A stretch of 64,000 nucleotides of DNA from an uncultured Glaciecola sp. (GTDB lineage Bacteria > Pseudomonadota > Gammaproteobacteria > Enterobacterales > Alteromonadaceae), in contig CANMCE010000012.1 in NCBI GenBank assembly GCA_947496235.1, forward strand, positions 1 to 64,000, in the 5' to 3' direction. Shown here in pieces: positions 53,506 through 62,518 of the stretch. The position numbers were made by a program, and so were the translations under genes. Positions within the stretch are counted from its first letter, which is position 1. Each line of letters begins with the position of its first letter. The notes below the pieces were generated by a model. The model saw only the letters and a program-made list of their open reading frames with translations, searched no databases and had not been told where the DNA came from.

Positions 53506-54332
53506 ATGTTGGCCTCAACCGTACTGATTTTTGCATTATCAACAGCTTGCTGCTTATCAGCTTGTTGTAACAGTTTTATTATTTGTGCACTTATAGATAC
53601 GGCAACTTCAACTGGCCTTTTCCCCGGGATTGAAAGGTCACCTATGGGCGAAATAAAATTAGTTAATTGAGAAGCGCTAATGCCCTTATTAGTCAGCCTT
53701 GTCACAAAGCGTTTTGCTTTAGTTTGTGAACCTATCATGCCGACATAGGAAAAACAGTCTCGTTTAAGGGCATTGTGCACAATATCGAAATCAAGTTGAT
53801 GATTGTGGGTTAACACTATAAGCCAGGTATTCCTCGGTAATAATAAGGTCTCTTCAGCAGGACTTTCTTCGACAATAATATTGACGTTTGCTGGTGTAGT
53901 TTTAGCATTAAATAAGTCTTCTCTGCTATCTATCCAATGAATCTGCAAAGGTAATTGCGCCAATATGGGTACCAAGGCTTGAGCCACATGCCCAGCACCA
54001 AAAATAGCAAGATGCTGGCCATGATTTACTCTTACTTCATAGAGTAGTTTCACTGCACCGCCGCAACATTGCCCAAGCTTGCTACTGAGAGGAAATGTTT
54101 CGGTTTTAGTGGTCTGTTTACTTTGCGCTAATAAGTCTCTGGCCGTTCTAATTGCTTCAAATTCCAAATGCCCGCCGCCAATGGTATCTATGCTGTCATC
54201 ATCACTGACAATCATTTTAGTGCCTGTATTACGCGGAGTACTGCCAGCAACTTGCAACAAAGTCACTATCACATAGTTTCGTCCTTGTTGCTCGAATTTA
54301 TGCAAGGCTTCATACCATCTATTAGGTCTCAT
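53502..54332 (-). CDS. xdhC: Xanthine dehydrogenase accessory protein XdhC
   Basis: 276 residues. The N-terminal XdhC/CoxI domain has G-S-T-P-R-N-T-G-T-K-M, G-G-G-H-L-E and G-Q-C-C-G-G, the last giving two Cys. The C-terminal part is a Rossmann-like domain (I-F-G-A-G-H-V-A-Q-A-L). XdhC binds molybdenum cofactor and helps load its sulphurated form into XdhB. It is needed for activity but not part of the final enzyme. It overlaps xdhB by four bases. Confidence 0.92.
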   Translation of the reverse strand: MRPNRWYEALHKFEQQGRNYVIVTLLQVAGSTPRNTGTKMIVSDDDSIDTIGGGHLEFEAIRTARDLLAQSKQTTKTETFPLSSKLGQCCGGAVKLLYEVRVNHGQHLAIFGAGHVAQALVPILAQLPLQIHWIDSREDLFNAKTTPANVNIIVEESPAEETLLLPRNTWLIVLTHNHQLDFDIVHNALKRDCFSYVGMIGSQTKAKRFVTRLTNKGISASQLTNFISPIGDLSIPGKRPVEVAVSISAQIIKLLQQADKQQAVDNAKISTVEANI

Positions 54333-56671
54333 AGTGTTACATCCTTTTTAACCGCCGTTACCGCGTTGAGTACTCTTTCTGGTGTGGCAGGGGTGTGTAA
54401 TTCAGGATCTATTGTATAGTCACTTAAACTCGATATGGCGTCTTTTAATGCGCACCAAACCGATATAGCTAACATGAAAGGTGGCTCGCCAACGGCTTTT
54501 GAATGATAGATACTGTCTTCTGAATTTGGTCTATCGTAAAGCCCAACATTGAAAATAGGCGGAGTATCACCTATGGCTGGAATTTTATAGGTCGCCATAT
54601 TTTCGCTGATTAACTTACCCTGATCATTCCATTTCAATTCTTCTGTGGTTAACCAACCCATACCTTGAATAAAACCACCTTCAATTTGGCCAATATCAAT
54701 GGCCGGGTTTATGCTTTTACCAACATCATGCAGAATATCTACTCGATCAACAGAGTATTCCCCAGTGAGGGTATCTATGCTTACTTCACTGCAAGCAACA
54801 CCAAACGCGAAATAAAAGAATGGTCGACCTTTGCCTGTTTCTCTATCATAAAATATCTTTGGTGTTCTGTAATAGCCAGTTGAAGACAAGGAAATGCGGG
54901 CCATATAGGCTTGTTGGACTAATTCTACAAAGCCTATTTCCTGTTTACCCAATACCAGTTTATTGTCGATAAAAACGGCGTTTTCAGGACTTTGTTGAGT
55001 GGTTTCAGCGAAATATTCAATTAATCGTTGCTTGATGGTGATACAAGCATTTTGCACTGCTTTCCCGTTTAAATCTGTGCCACTAGAAGCAGCAGTAGGT
55101 GAGGTGTTAGGGACCTTGTCTGTACGCGTAGAAGTCACTTCTATAGCTTCAAGATCGACACCAAATTCCTGAGCCGCAATTTGCCCAATCTTGGTGTGTA
55201 AACCCTGTCCCATCTCTGTTCCGCCATGATTTACCTGAATGCTGCCATCGGTGTATACATGCACTAATGCGCCTGCTTGGTTTAGATGTTTGGCAGTAAA
55301 TGAAATCCCAAATTTTACCGGCGTTAAGGCCAGTCCTTTTTTGATTATCGGACTGGTTTGATTGAAGGTTTTGATTTGATCACGTCTCTGCCAGTATGCA
55401 CAATCTTGCTCTAATTTTTCTAACATATCGGGCAAGAAAAAATCTTCAATTGGCATGCCGTATGGTGTTAGTTGATTTTTATTGTCTTGGTATAAATTGC
55501 GTTTACGAATAGTAAGGGGATCTTCACCCAGTCTACGTGCAATTGCGTCCATCATGGCTTCGCCCATGATCATACCTTGAGGACCACCAAAGCCGCGATA
55601 GGCGGTGTGTGAAACAAAGTCTGTTTTTAACCTATGGCCGATTATATCGGTTTCGCCAAGGTGATAACTGTTGTCCGCATGAAACATGGCGCGATCGACT
55701 ATGGCTTCAGATAGGTCAGGGGAGTGACCACAATCGCCATTAATCTCAATCTTCGCAGCTGTCACTTTTCCGTCGGCGCCAAATCCCACGCTATATTTAT
55801 TCTCAAATGGGTGGCGTTTACCGGTAACTGCCATGTCTTGTTGACGTGGTAAACGTAATTTTACAGCACGCTTGTTTCGATGGGCTAATACCGCGGCTAA
55901 ACACGCCCATTGTGCGGCCTGTGTTTCCTTGCCGCCAAATCCGCCGCCCATGCGTCGCATATCCACACAAACGTGATGTAGTTTTATATCCAAAACTTCA
56001 GCGACCAGCTTTTGCACTTCGCTAGGATGTTGGCTAGACGTATAAATGGTCATGCGATCTTCTTCTTCGGGAATCGCCATTGACACCTGGCCTTCTAAAT
56101 ACATATGTTCTTGACCACCGATGTTCAGATGGCCATTTACCACCTGTTCCGCATTTTGCAATGCGCTGTCAACCTCTCCCTGCAACATTCGATGACTAGG
56201 GCGCACAAAGCGCTCTAAAGCCAATGCATCACTTACTTTAAACACGGGCTCTAACGGGGATATTGTTACTTCCGCAAGTTTAGCGGCACGACGGGCATTG
56301 CTGACTGTATCAGCCAAAACAGCAAATATGGCTTGTCCATAAAATTTGATTTCACCATCAGCTAATACAGGATCCCCTTCAAAAACAGGGCCTATATCTA
56401 TGTGACCAGGTATATCTTTTGATGTAATAACGTCAATTACGCCAGGACTTGCAAGCACAGCGTCTAAAATCACTTGGGATATAGTCCCTCGTGCAACTTC
56501 ACTTGTACCCACAGCCGCATGTGCAATTGAACTAGGTTCTGGCATATCGTCTACATAACGCGCGTTTCCACTCACTTGCCGATCGGCACTTTCATGTTTA
56601 TTCACGCGGTTCAACGCTGTTTTTGCTTGTGTGGTATCAGCTAATTTAGCGGGTGTATTCAGTTTACGCAT
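54329..56671 (-). CDS. xdhB: Xanthine dehydrogenase molybdopterin-binding subunit
   Basis: 780 residues from the ATG at 56671, overlapping xdhA by 8 bases. It shows the large-subunit layout: G-x-A-x-Y-V-D-D-M-P at the start, G-Q-E-H-M-Y-L-E, the Moco-binding G-G-G-F-G-G-K-E and A-Y-R-G-F-G-G-P-Q-G, and G-T-E-M-G-Q-G. The catalytic Glu lies in the final G-E-P-P. It hydroxylates hypoxanthine and xanthine to urate in the cytoplasm with XdhA. Confidence 0.95.
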   Translation of the reverse strand: MRKLNTPAKLADTTQAKTALNRVNKHESADRQVSGNARYVDDMPEPSSIAHAAVGTSEVARGTISQVILDAVLASPGVIDVITSKDIPGHIDIGPVFEGDPVLADGEIKFYGQAIFAVLADTVSNARRAAKLAEVTISPLEPVFKVSDALALERFVRPSHRMLQGEVDSALQNAEQVVNGHLNIGGQEHMYLEGQVSMAIPEEEDRMTIYTSSQHPSEVQKLVAEVLDIKLHHVCVDMRRMGGGFGGKETQAAQWACLAAVLAHRNKRAVKLRLPRQQDMAVTGKRHPFENKYSVGFGADGKVTAAKIEINGDCGHSPDLSEAIVDRAMFHADNSYHLGETDIIGHRLKTDFVSHTAYRGFGGPQGMIMGEAMMDAIARRLGEDPLTIRKRNLYQDNKNQLTPYGMPIEDFFLPDMLEKLEQDCAYWQRRDQIKTFNQTSPIIKKGLALTPVKFGISFTAKHLNQAGALVHVYTDGSIQVNHGGTEMGQGLHTKIGQIAAQEFGVDLEAIEVTSTRTDKVPNTSPTAASSGTDLNGKAVQNACITIKQRLIEYFAETTQQSPENAVFIDNKLVLGKQEIGFVELVQQAYMARISLSSTGYYRTPKIFYDRETGKGRPFFYFAFGVACSEVSIDTLTGEYSVDRVDILHDVGKSINPAIDIGQIEGGFIQGMGWLTTEELKWNDQGKLISENMATYKIPAIGDTPPIFNVGLYDRPNSEDSIYHSKAVGEPPFMLAISVWCALKDAISSLSDYTIDPELHTPATPERVLNAVTAVKKDVTL

Positions 56672-58112
56672 GGTCAATCACCCGAGTCTTAAAAATAACC
56701 TCTTGTTGTTGCTCCAGCCAAAACCTTTCCCACAAGTTACTTAACACTGTTTTACGATATTGGGCACTCGCGCGAACATCATCAATGGGGGTAAACGCAT
56801 TAAGCAGAATCTCTTTGCCAATTTCTACAATGGCTTTATCCTGCCAGTTTTTTCCAACGAGAGCGGTTTCTAACGCTGGACAATTAATGGGAGTTGCTGC
56901 CACACCACCGAAACCCGTCGCTAGCTTGGTTATTAGACCCTCATCGCTAACTTCTACTTTAAAAACGGCGCAAACTGCGGAGATATCATCTTCCATTCTT
57001 TTGGATATCTTATAGGCCGCTAACTTTGCGTGTTTTGTCAGTAATGGTATTTCTATTTTTGATATCCATTCATCGTCTGCTAGTTGAGTTGAACGGTAGC
57101 CGGTAAAAAAGTCTCTCAAGGGTAAGGTGCGCTCATTTATGCCATTGTCTGCGATAACGGAAGCGCCTAATGCCATTAAAACTGGTGGCATGTCTCCAAT
57201 AGGCGAGGCATTAGCCACATTACCCCCAAGTGTCGCTTGATTGCGGATAGGTAAAGAAGCGAACCGGTAAAATACATCTTTCAATTGAGGGAAATACTGC
57301 AATAAGGTTCCCGACATTTCAGATAGAGAAACTGCAGCGCCGATCTGTATGTAGTCAGCATAAATTTCAATCTGTTTTAATTCGCTAACCTCAAACAAAC
57401 TAATAATGTGCTCGAATGATTTTAGTTTTTGCGTTATCTCCAAGCTTAAGTCTGTGCCGCCAGCAAGCAAAGGCGCTTCTGGGTGCATTTCTATGCACAA
57501 TCTTAATGACTCTCGATCTTTGGGAAGCATCAAACCTGATGTGGCTAAATCAGCCTTTTGTTTTTCTGCTAAGGAATTTAGGGTTTCAATGGTTTGTTGC
57601 GCAAGTTGATCGAAGCGATCTTTTTTCGGCTTTTCACAAGCAAATAGAGCCGCATCAATGATAGGACGATAGCCAGTACAGCGACATAGATTGCCCGAAA
57701 GTGCGTGTAAAATATCTTCTCTACTCGGGTTTACTTGGTTGTGATAAAGGGAAAATAGAGACATAACAAAGCCAGGTGTACAGAACCCACATTGACTGCC
57801 ATGAAAATCAGCCATCGCCTGTTGAACAGGATGTAAGCCTTGCTCAGTTGCCAAATATTCAACAGTGATAAGTTGTTTGCCGTTAATTGACGAAAGCAGA
57901 GCAATACAAGCATTAATGGTTTTGTAGTGCAAATTGTTTCCATCTGGTGCAACAGTTGCGACGACAACCGTGCATGCACCGCAATCACCCGCAGCGCAGC
58001 CTTCTTTAGTACCTGTTGTCTTACGATACTCTCGCAGATACTGCAATACCGTTAAATCTGTTGGATAATCAGGTAGTTCAACAATATCCTTGTTGAGTAA
58101 AAATCGAATCAT
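56664..58112 (-). CDS. xdhA: Xanthine dehydrogenase iron-sulphur/FAD subunit
   Basis: 482 residues from the ATG at 58112 (M-I-R-F-L-L-N, the usual start); a TTG 18 bases upstream is less likely. The N-terminal 2Fe-2S domain has C-A-A-G-D-C-G-A-C-T-V-V, the second 2Fe-2S domain has C-G-F-C-T-P-G and C-R-C-T-G-Y-R. The FAD domain shows L-L-A-G-G-T-D-L and N-A-S-P-I-G-D. It passes electrons from the molybdenum centre to NAD. It is the first gene of the operon; a RutR-like operator lies 75 bases upstream. Confidence 0.95.
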   Translation of the reverse strand: MIRFLLNKDIVELPDYPTDLTVLQYLREYRKTTGTKEGCAAGDCGACTVVVATVAPDGNNLHYKTINACIALLSSINGKQLITVEYLATEQGLHPVQQAMADFHGSQCGFCTPGFVMSLFSLYHNQVNPSREDILHALSGNLCRCTGYRPIIDAALFACEKPKKDRFDQLAQQTIETLNSLAEKQKADLATSGLMLPKDRESLRLCIEMHPEAPLLAGGTDLSLEITQKLKSFEHIISLFEVSELKQIEIYADYIQIGAAVSLSEMSGTLLQYFPQLKDVFYRFASLPIRNQATLGGNVANASPIGDMPPVLMALGASVIADNGINERTLPLRDFFTGYRSTQLADDEWISKIEIPLLTKHAKLAAYKISKRMEDDISAVCAVFKVEVSDEGLITKLATGFGGVAATPINCPALETALVGKNWQDKAIVEIGKEILLNAFTPIDDVRASAQYRKTVLSNLWERFWLEQQQEVIFKTRVIDHA

Positions 58113-58186
58113 GGAGTCTTTCTGCCTCAAATTATTGTCTTTTTATCACATCATATACATTGTATGTCAAAATCCCATTCAAAAAC

Positions 58187-58202
58187 TAGACCAAATGGTC
58201 AG
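58187..58202. promoter_or_regulatory. RutR-like operator 1
   Basis: Perfect palindrome GACCA-AA-TGGTC core (58189-58200) between xdhA and the divergent regulator gene. It matches the core of the E. coli RutR box TTGACCA-N2-TGGTCAA. A half site GGTCTAA follows at 58211-58217. The same core recurs before the purine permease. Confidence 0.75.
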
Positions 58203-58309
58203 AAAAAGAGGTCTAATCTTTTAAAATAAACATTTTTGCTAGCCTAGCGTTTTATGGCACTATGCATCATAAGTAATTAAGATTACAAAAATTATTAATC
58301 ACAAAATAT

Positions 58310-58954
58310 ATGACTAAAAATAAGCGTGACGACGACCAAAAAGTCGGTGGAAGAAATAAATTAATTATTCTGAACGCCGCTGAAAAAGCTTTTGCTCAAA
58401 ACGGTTTTAAAGGAACTAGTGTGCAACAAATTGCAGATGCTGCAAAACTGCCAAAAACCAATGTGCTTTATTATTTTAAAACCAAACAAGACCTTTACAC
58501 CTCAGTGTTGAAGCGCACCATGAAATTGTGGAATTCTCGCTTTGATTTAGCTTCTCCTGATGATGACCCTGCAGAGACCCTCGCTGCCTATATTTCAGAA
58601 AAAATGGAGATTTCCAGAACCCATCCTCTTTCATCGAAAATTTTTGCCATGGAAATTATTAACGGTGGACCCAATCTGGATGGGTATTTTGACGAAGAAC
58701 ATTTGCAGTGGATGACGCAAAGAGTCAGAGTTATAGAGCAATGGATTGCGGCTGGCAAAATGAAAAATGTGGATGCGCATTATTTGTTATTTCAAATATG
58801 GGCATCTACTCAGCACTATGCTGATTTTTCAACCCAAATAACTCGGCTACGAGATAAGAAAATGCAAAAAGCCGATTTTGAAAAAGCAACCCAACACTTG
58901 ATTGATGTAATTTTGACAGGTTGCGGTTTACAAGTACCTGCCCAATACAAATAA
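58310..58954 (+). CDS. RutR-like TetR-family regulator of purine genes
   Basis: 214 residues. The TetR helix-turn-helix (about 22-68) includes F-A-Q-N-G-F-K-G-T-S-V-Q-Q-I-A-D-A-A and N-V-L-Y-Y-F-K-T-K-Q. The ligand domain resembles RutR: M-E-I-S-R-T-H-P, F-A-M-E-I-I-N-G and I-W-A-S-T-Q-H-Y-A-D-F. E. coli RutR senses uracil and regulates pyrimidine and purine breakdown. Here it is divergent from xdhA and 9 bases upstream of puuE. Two palindromes with the RutR core are in the window, so a role in controlling purine catabolism is likely. The effector could differ. Confidence 0.88.
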   Translation: MTKNKRDDDQKVGGRNKLIILNAAEKAFAQNGFKGTSVQQIADAAKLPKTNVLYYFKTKQDLYTSVLKRTMKLWNSRFDLASPDDDPAETLAAYISEKMEISRTHPLSSKIFAMEIINGGPNLDGYFDEEHLQWMTQRVRVIEQWIAAGKMKNVDAHYLLFQIWASTQHYADFSTQITRLRDKKMQKADFEKATQHLIDVILTGCGLQVPAQYK

Positions 58955-58963
58955 GAGAAAACT

Positions 58964-59869
58964 ATGAGTTACCCAAGAGATTTAGTTGGTTACGGTGCAA
59001 CTCCACCTCATCCGAAGTGGCCTGATAATGCTAAAATTGCGGTGCAATTTGTACTGAATTATGAAGAAGGGGGCGAAAACTGTGTTTTGCATGGGGATCC
59101 CGCTTCTGAAAAATTTCTGTCTGAAATTGTAGGAGCAGAAGCTTACGAAGATCGCCATTTGAGCATGGAATCCATTTATGAATATGGTAGTCGAGCAGGG
59201 TTTTGGCGGTTATTCCGCTTGCTGACTAAACATCAGATTCCGACCACAGTGTTTGGTGTAACTATGGCCATGCAGCGGCATCCCGAAGCAGTACAGGCCA
59301 TGCTTGATGCAGAATGGGAAATTGCCAGTCATGCAATGCGGTGGATTCATTTCCAGCATATGGATATCGACACTGAACGAAAGATGATTGATGAATCTAT
59401 ACTGTTACACAAACAATTGACCGGTAAAAAGCCGGCCGGTTGGTATACTGGGCGCACAAGTCCAAATACGTTAAAACTGATTGCAGAGCGTGATGATATT
59501 ATGTATTGCGCTGATTCTTATGCAGATGATTTGCCTTATTATGAGCACAACTACAGCAAGCCATTATTGATAGTGCCTTACACCTTAGATACAAATGATA
59601 TGCGTTTTGCAACGCCCCAAGGCTTTAACACAGGTGAGCACTTTTTTCAGTATTTAAAGGATGCGTTTGATACCTTGTATGAAGAGGGCAAAGAGCAACC
59701 TAAGATGTTATCTATTGGACTACATTGTCGGTTAGTTGGTCGTCCTGGGCGAATTGCAGGACTAAAGCGCTTTATTGAATACGTGAAAAGTCATGATCGT
59801 GTTTGGTTTGCCACAAGAGAACAAATTGCTGAGCATTGGATCAATCATTTTCCATTTGAAGAACTGTAG
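58964..59869 (+). CDS. puuE: Allantoinase PuuE
   Basis: 301 residues of the polysaccharide-deacetylase fold family. V-G-Y-G-x-x-P-P-H-P-x-W-P and N-Y-E-E-G-G-E at the N-terminus and W-Y-T-G-R-T-S-P-N-T mark PuuE allantoinase, which is unrelated to the metal-dependent AllB type. It opens allantoin to allantoate. It is 9 bases behind the regulator, so both are one transcript. Confidence 0.95.
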   Translation: MSYPRDLVGYGATPPHPKWPDNAKIAVQFVLNYEEGGENCVLHGDPASEKFLSEIVGAEAYEDRHLSMESIYEYGSRAGFWRLFRLLTKHQIPTTVFGVTMAMQRHPEAVQAMLDAEWEIASHAMRWIHFQHMDIDTERKMIDESILLHKQLTGKKPAGWYTGRTSPNTLKLIAERDDIMYCADSYADDLPYYEHNYSKPLLIVPYTLDTNDMRFATPQGFNTGEHFFQYLKDAFDTLYEEGKEQPKMLSIGLHCRLVGRPGRIAGLKRFIEYVKSHDRVWFATREQIAEHWINHFPFEEL

Positions 59870-59871
59870 AA

Positions 59872-59901
59872 TTGGATGTCCAAATTTCTTTGGACATCCA
59901 A
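59872..59901. terminator. Bidirectional terminator between puuE and the purine permease
   Basis: TTGGATGTCCAAA (59872-59884) and TTTGGACATCCAA (59889-59901) form a perfect 13-bp stem with loop TTTC. It fills the gap between two convergent genes. T-tracts on either side are weak. Confidence 0.75.
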
Positions 59902-59907
59902 GCTGGC

Positions 59908-61239
59908 TTATTTTAGATCAAAAATATACCTGAGAATGAAAACGGCGGCTAATAAATAGGTGATTAAACTAACTTGTTTAAATCGTCCACAACCTAACAT
60001 TATCCCCACATAGGTAATAAATCCTAAGGCAATACCTTCGCTGATACTAAACGTCAGTGGCATTGCTATCAAAGCAACAGTAGCCGTGGCAAGCGCGCCT
60101 AAATCGTCAAAGTCTAGCAGGCGAATAGAATCCATCATTAAAATACCCACCATTACCAAGGCTGGTGTAGTGGCCATAAGCGGGATGACCTTCATCAGTG
60201 GCGTCAAAAATAGTGAGAGTATAAAACAGAGAGCTACTACAACAGCGGTTAATCCTGTTCTGCCTCCGGCTGAAACCCCTGCGGCTGACTCTACATAACT
60301 TGTAACTGGAGAAGTACCAATAGCAGCACCAGCAATACTAGCGGCAGCATCAGCATTCATAGCTGGGCCAATTTTAGGTAGTTTGCCGTCTTTATCTAAC
60401 AGATTTGCACGGCGGCTAACGCCGATAAGCGTGCCTATAGTGTCGAACATGTTCACAAACATCAGGGCGAATATCAGATCCCAAGTTTCTGCAAAATGCT
60501 CAATGGGATACCAAATATCCATCATCATAAAGGTATCAGAAATTGGCTCTGGAGCACCTACTACAGCGTCAGGAACTGGTGTAAGGAAACCTTCCTCTAC
60601 AGGGACAAAGGCTCCAACCAAGGTCAAAACGATGATGGAAATTAAAATACCGCCAGTGACGTTTTTGATAGTTAACACTATGGTGAGTAATATTCCCGCT
60701 AGCGCCAATAGAACTGGGGCCGAAGATAAGTCACCTATAGTGACAAAAGTCGCTTGATTGTCGACCACTAAGCCAGCATTTTTAAGTCCAATAAAGGCAA
60801 TAAAAAGCCCAATTCCACACTGAACACCAATTTTAAGAGCGGGTGGAATAGCTTCAGCTATTTTAGTGCGTACTCCTGTAAGTGTTAGCAACAGAAAAAT
60901 TACACCGTTCCAAAAAACAATACCAAGTGCCGCTTCCCAAGAGATTTCTCGGGTCATACAGATAGTAAAGGTAAAAAACGCATTTAGTCCCATGCCTGGC
61001 GCCAGTGCGATGGGATAATTAGTAAATGCAGCCATTAGCAATGTACCAATACATGCAGCTAAGGCGGTGACTGTAATCAATCCAGCAACCGGCATTCCAC
61101 TTAATCCTAATATGCTTGGATTGACTACCAATATATAAGACATGGCAGCAAAAGTTGTAAGGCCAGCAATGACTTCATTTTTAACGTTTGAGCCATGGGC
61201 GCTGAGATGAAAAATTCGCTCTAAAACATTGACTGCCAT
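59908..61239 (-). CDS. NCS2-family purine permease (AzgA-like)
   Basis: 443 residues with about 12-14 membrane helices. It has the AzgA/COG2252 motifs: E-V-I-A-G-L-T-T-F-A-A-M-S-Y-I, G-M-G-L-N-A-F-F-T-F, and T-S-P-V-T-S-Y-V-E-S-A-A-G-V-S-A-G-G-R-T-G. AzgA-type transporters import adenine, guanine and hypoxanthine with protons. A RutR-like operator sits 63 bases upstream. It supplies substrate for the neighbouring degradation enzymes. Confidence 0.92.
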   Translation of the reverse strand: MAVNVLERIFHLSAHGSNVKNEVIAGLTTFAAMSYILVVNPSILGLSGMPVAGLITVTALAACIGTLLMAAFTNYPIALAPGMGLNAFFTFTICMTREISWEAALGIVFWNGVIFLLLTLTGVRTKIAEAIPPALKIGVQCGIGLFIAFIGLKNAGLVVDNQATFVTIGDLSSAPVLLALAGILLTIVLTIKNVTGGILISIIVLTLVGAFVPVEEGFLTPVPDAVVGAPEPISDTFMMMDIWYPIEHFAETWDLIFALMFVNMFDTIGTLIGVSRRANLLDKDGKLPKIGPAMNADAAASIAGAAIGTSPVTSYVESAAGVSAGGRTGLTAVVVALCFILSLFLTPLMKVIPLMATTPALVMVGILMMDSIRLLDFDDLGALATATVALIAMPLTFSISEGIALGFITYVGIMLGCGRFKQVSLITYLLAAVFILRYIFDLK

Positions 61240-61299
61240 AATTTTATTCTCTTATTTTTGGGCATATTGATTTGACTAACTTGGACATTAAGCAATATT

Positions 61300-61315
61300 C
61301 TGACCAAATGGTCTA
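61300..61315. promoter_or_regulatory. RutR-like operator 2
   Basis: The same GACCAAATGGTC core (61302-61313) as at 58189-58200. Read on the opposite strand the flank TTAGACCATTTGGTCAGAA matches operator 1 beyond the core (TAGACC...GGTCAGAA). It lies upstream of the permease gene and of the divergent adenine deaminase gene. Confidence 0.75.
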
Positions 61316-61475
61316 ATTTGTGCTAATTTGTACCAATAAACGCCAAAGCGCCAAGAAATAAGTGTTTTTAATGAAGTTTCGAACGCTGGCAATAACTAAC
61401 TTGCCATAAGATAATTAAAATTAACAATATGGTTGAACGATTTTGGTGCAAAATTATTACTTTAAGGACAATTGA

Positions 61476-62465
61476 ATGTCGTTGAAAAAGCTGATTGCAG
61501 CCTTACCAAAAGCTGAATTACATTTACATATTGAAGGTACACTTGAGCCTGAGCTTATGTGGAAATTGGCTAACAAACATAAAATAACCCTACCTTATGC
61601 TTCAGTAGAAGAGATAAAAGCCGCCTATAAGTTTGAAGATTTACAAAGCTTTTTGGATTTGTATTACCAGGGCGCAGATGTGCTAAAGAATCAAGACGAC
61701 TTTTACCAACTGATGTGGGAATATTTAACTCGCTGTCGCGAACAGAATATAGTGCACAGTGAAATTATGTTTGACCCTCAAACTCATACCCAAAGGGGAG
61801 TTGGCTTCGATATTTTTATGCCTGGATTTATCAAGGCTATTCAGCAGGCTGAGAAAGAGTGGGGCATGTCAGTTGGACTAATCATGAGCTTTTTGCGTCA
61901 TTTGAGCCAAGAAGATGCGTTTGATACGTTAACCGCTGCGCAACCCTATTATCAATATATTCAATCGATTGGGTTAGATTCATCAGAATTAGGTAACCCA
62001 CCAAGCAAGTTTGAAAAGGTGTTTGAAAAAGCTAAATCTTTAGGTTTTTACCTTGTTGCACATGCAGGTGAAGAGGGACCTCCCGAATATATTTGGCAAG
62101 CGCTAAACCTCTTAAAGGTAGACCGCATCGATCATGGCGTTCGTTGCCAAGAAGATGAAGCATTGATGCAAAAATTAAAGCAAGACAAAATGGCCTTGAC
62201 CGTTTGCCCATTAAGTAATTTAAAACTCTGCGTTATCGATAAGATGGAAGAGCACAATATTTTATCACTCTTAGAACAAGGCTTAAAAGTGACAGTAAAC
62301 TCTGATGATCCCAGTTATTTTGGTGGCTACATGAATGAAAACTTTATAGCACTTTATGAGCATTTAGGCATGACTGAGTCGCAATTGAAACAGCTTATCA
62401 TTAATGGTTTCGAAGCCAGCTTTTTACCAGATGATATTAAGCAAAAATGGATTGCTAAGCTTTAG
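61476..62465 (+). CDS. Adenine deaminase (adenosine-deaminase-like family, Aah1 type)
   Basis: 329 residues. Metal ligands H-L-H near the start (A-E-L-H-L-H-I-E-G), the substrate loop A-H-A-G-E-E-G-P, H in R-I-D-H-G-V, and [11 protein letters not shown]. The features S-F-L-R-H-L and [11 protein letters not shown] resemble fungal Aah1 adenine deaminase more than adenosine deaminase. It should turn adenine into hypoxanthine for xanthine dehydrogenase. Automatic annotation often calls such genes adenosine deaminase. The separation rests on my reading of motifs, not a computed tree. Confidence 0.85.
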   Translation: MSLKKLIAALPKAELHLHIEGTLEPELMWKLANKHKITLPYASVEEIKAAYKFEDLQSFLDLYYQGADVLKNQDDFYQLMWEYLTRCREQNIVHSEIMFDPQTHTQRGVGFDIFMPGFIKAIQQAEKEWGMSVGLIMSFLRHLSQEDAFDTLTAAQPYYQYIQSIGLDSSELGNPPSKFEKVFEKAKSLGFYLVAHAGEEGPPEYIWQALNLLKVDRIDHGVRCQEDEALMQKLKQDKMALTVCPLSNLKLCVIDKMEEHNILSLLEQGLKVTVNSDDPSYFGGYMNENFIALYEHLGMTESQLKQLIINGFEASFLPDDIKQKWIAKL

Positions 62466-62518
62466 AACACGAAATTAGGGGCTTGGGGTAGTTTGCGAAC
62501 AATTGGATGAATTAAACG

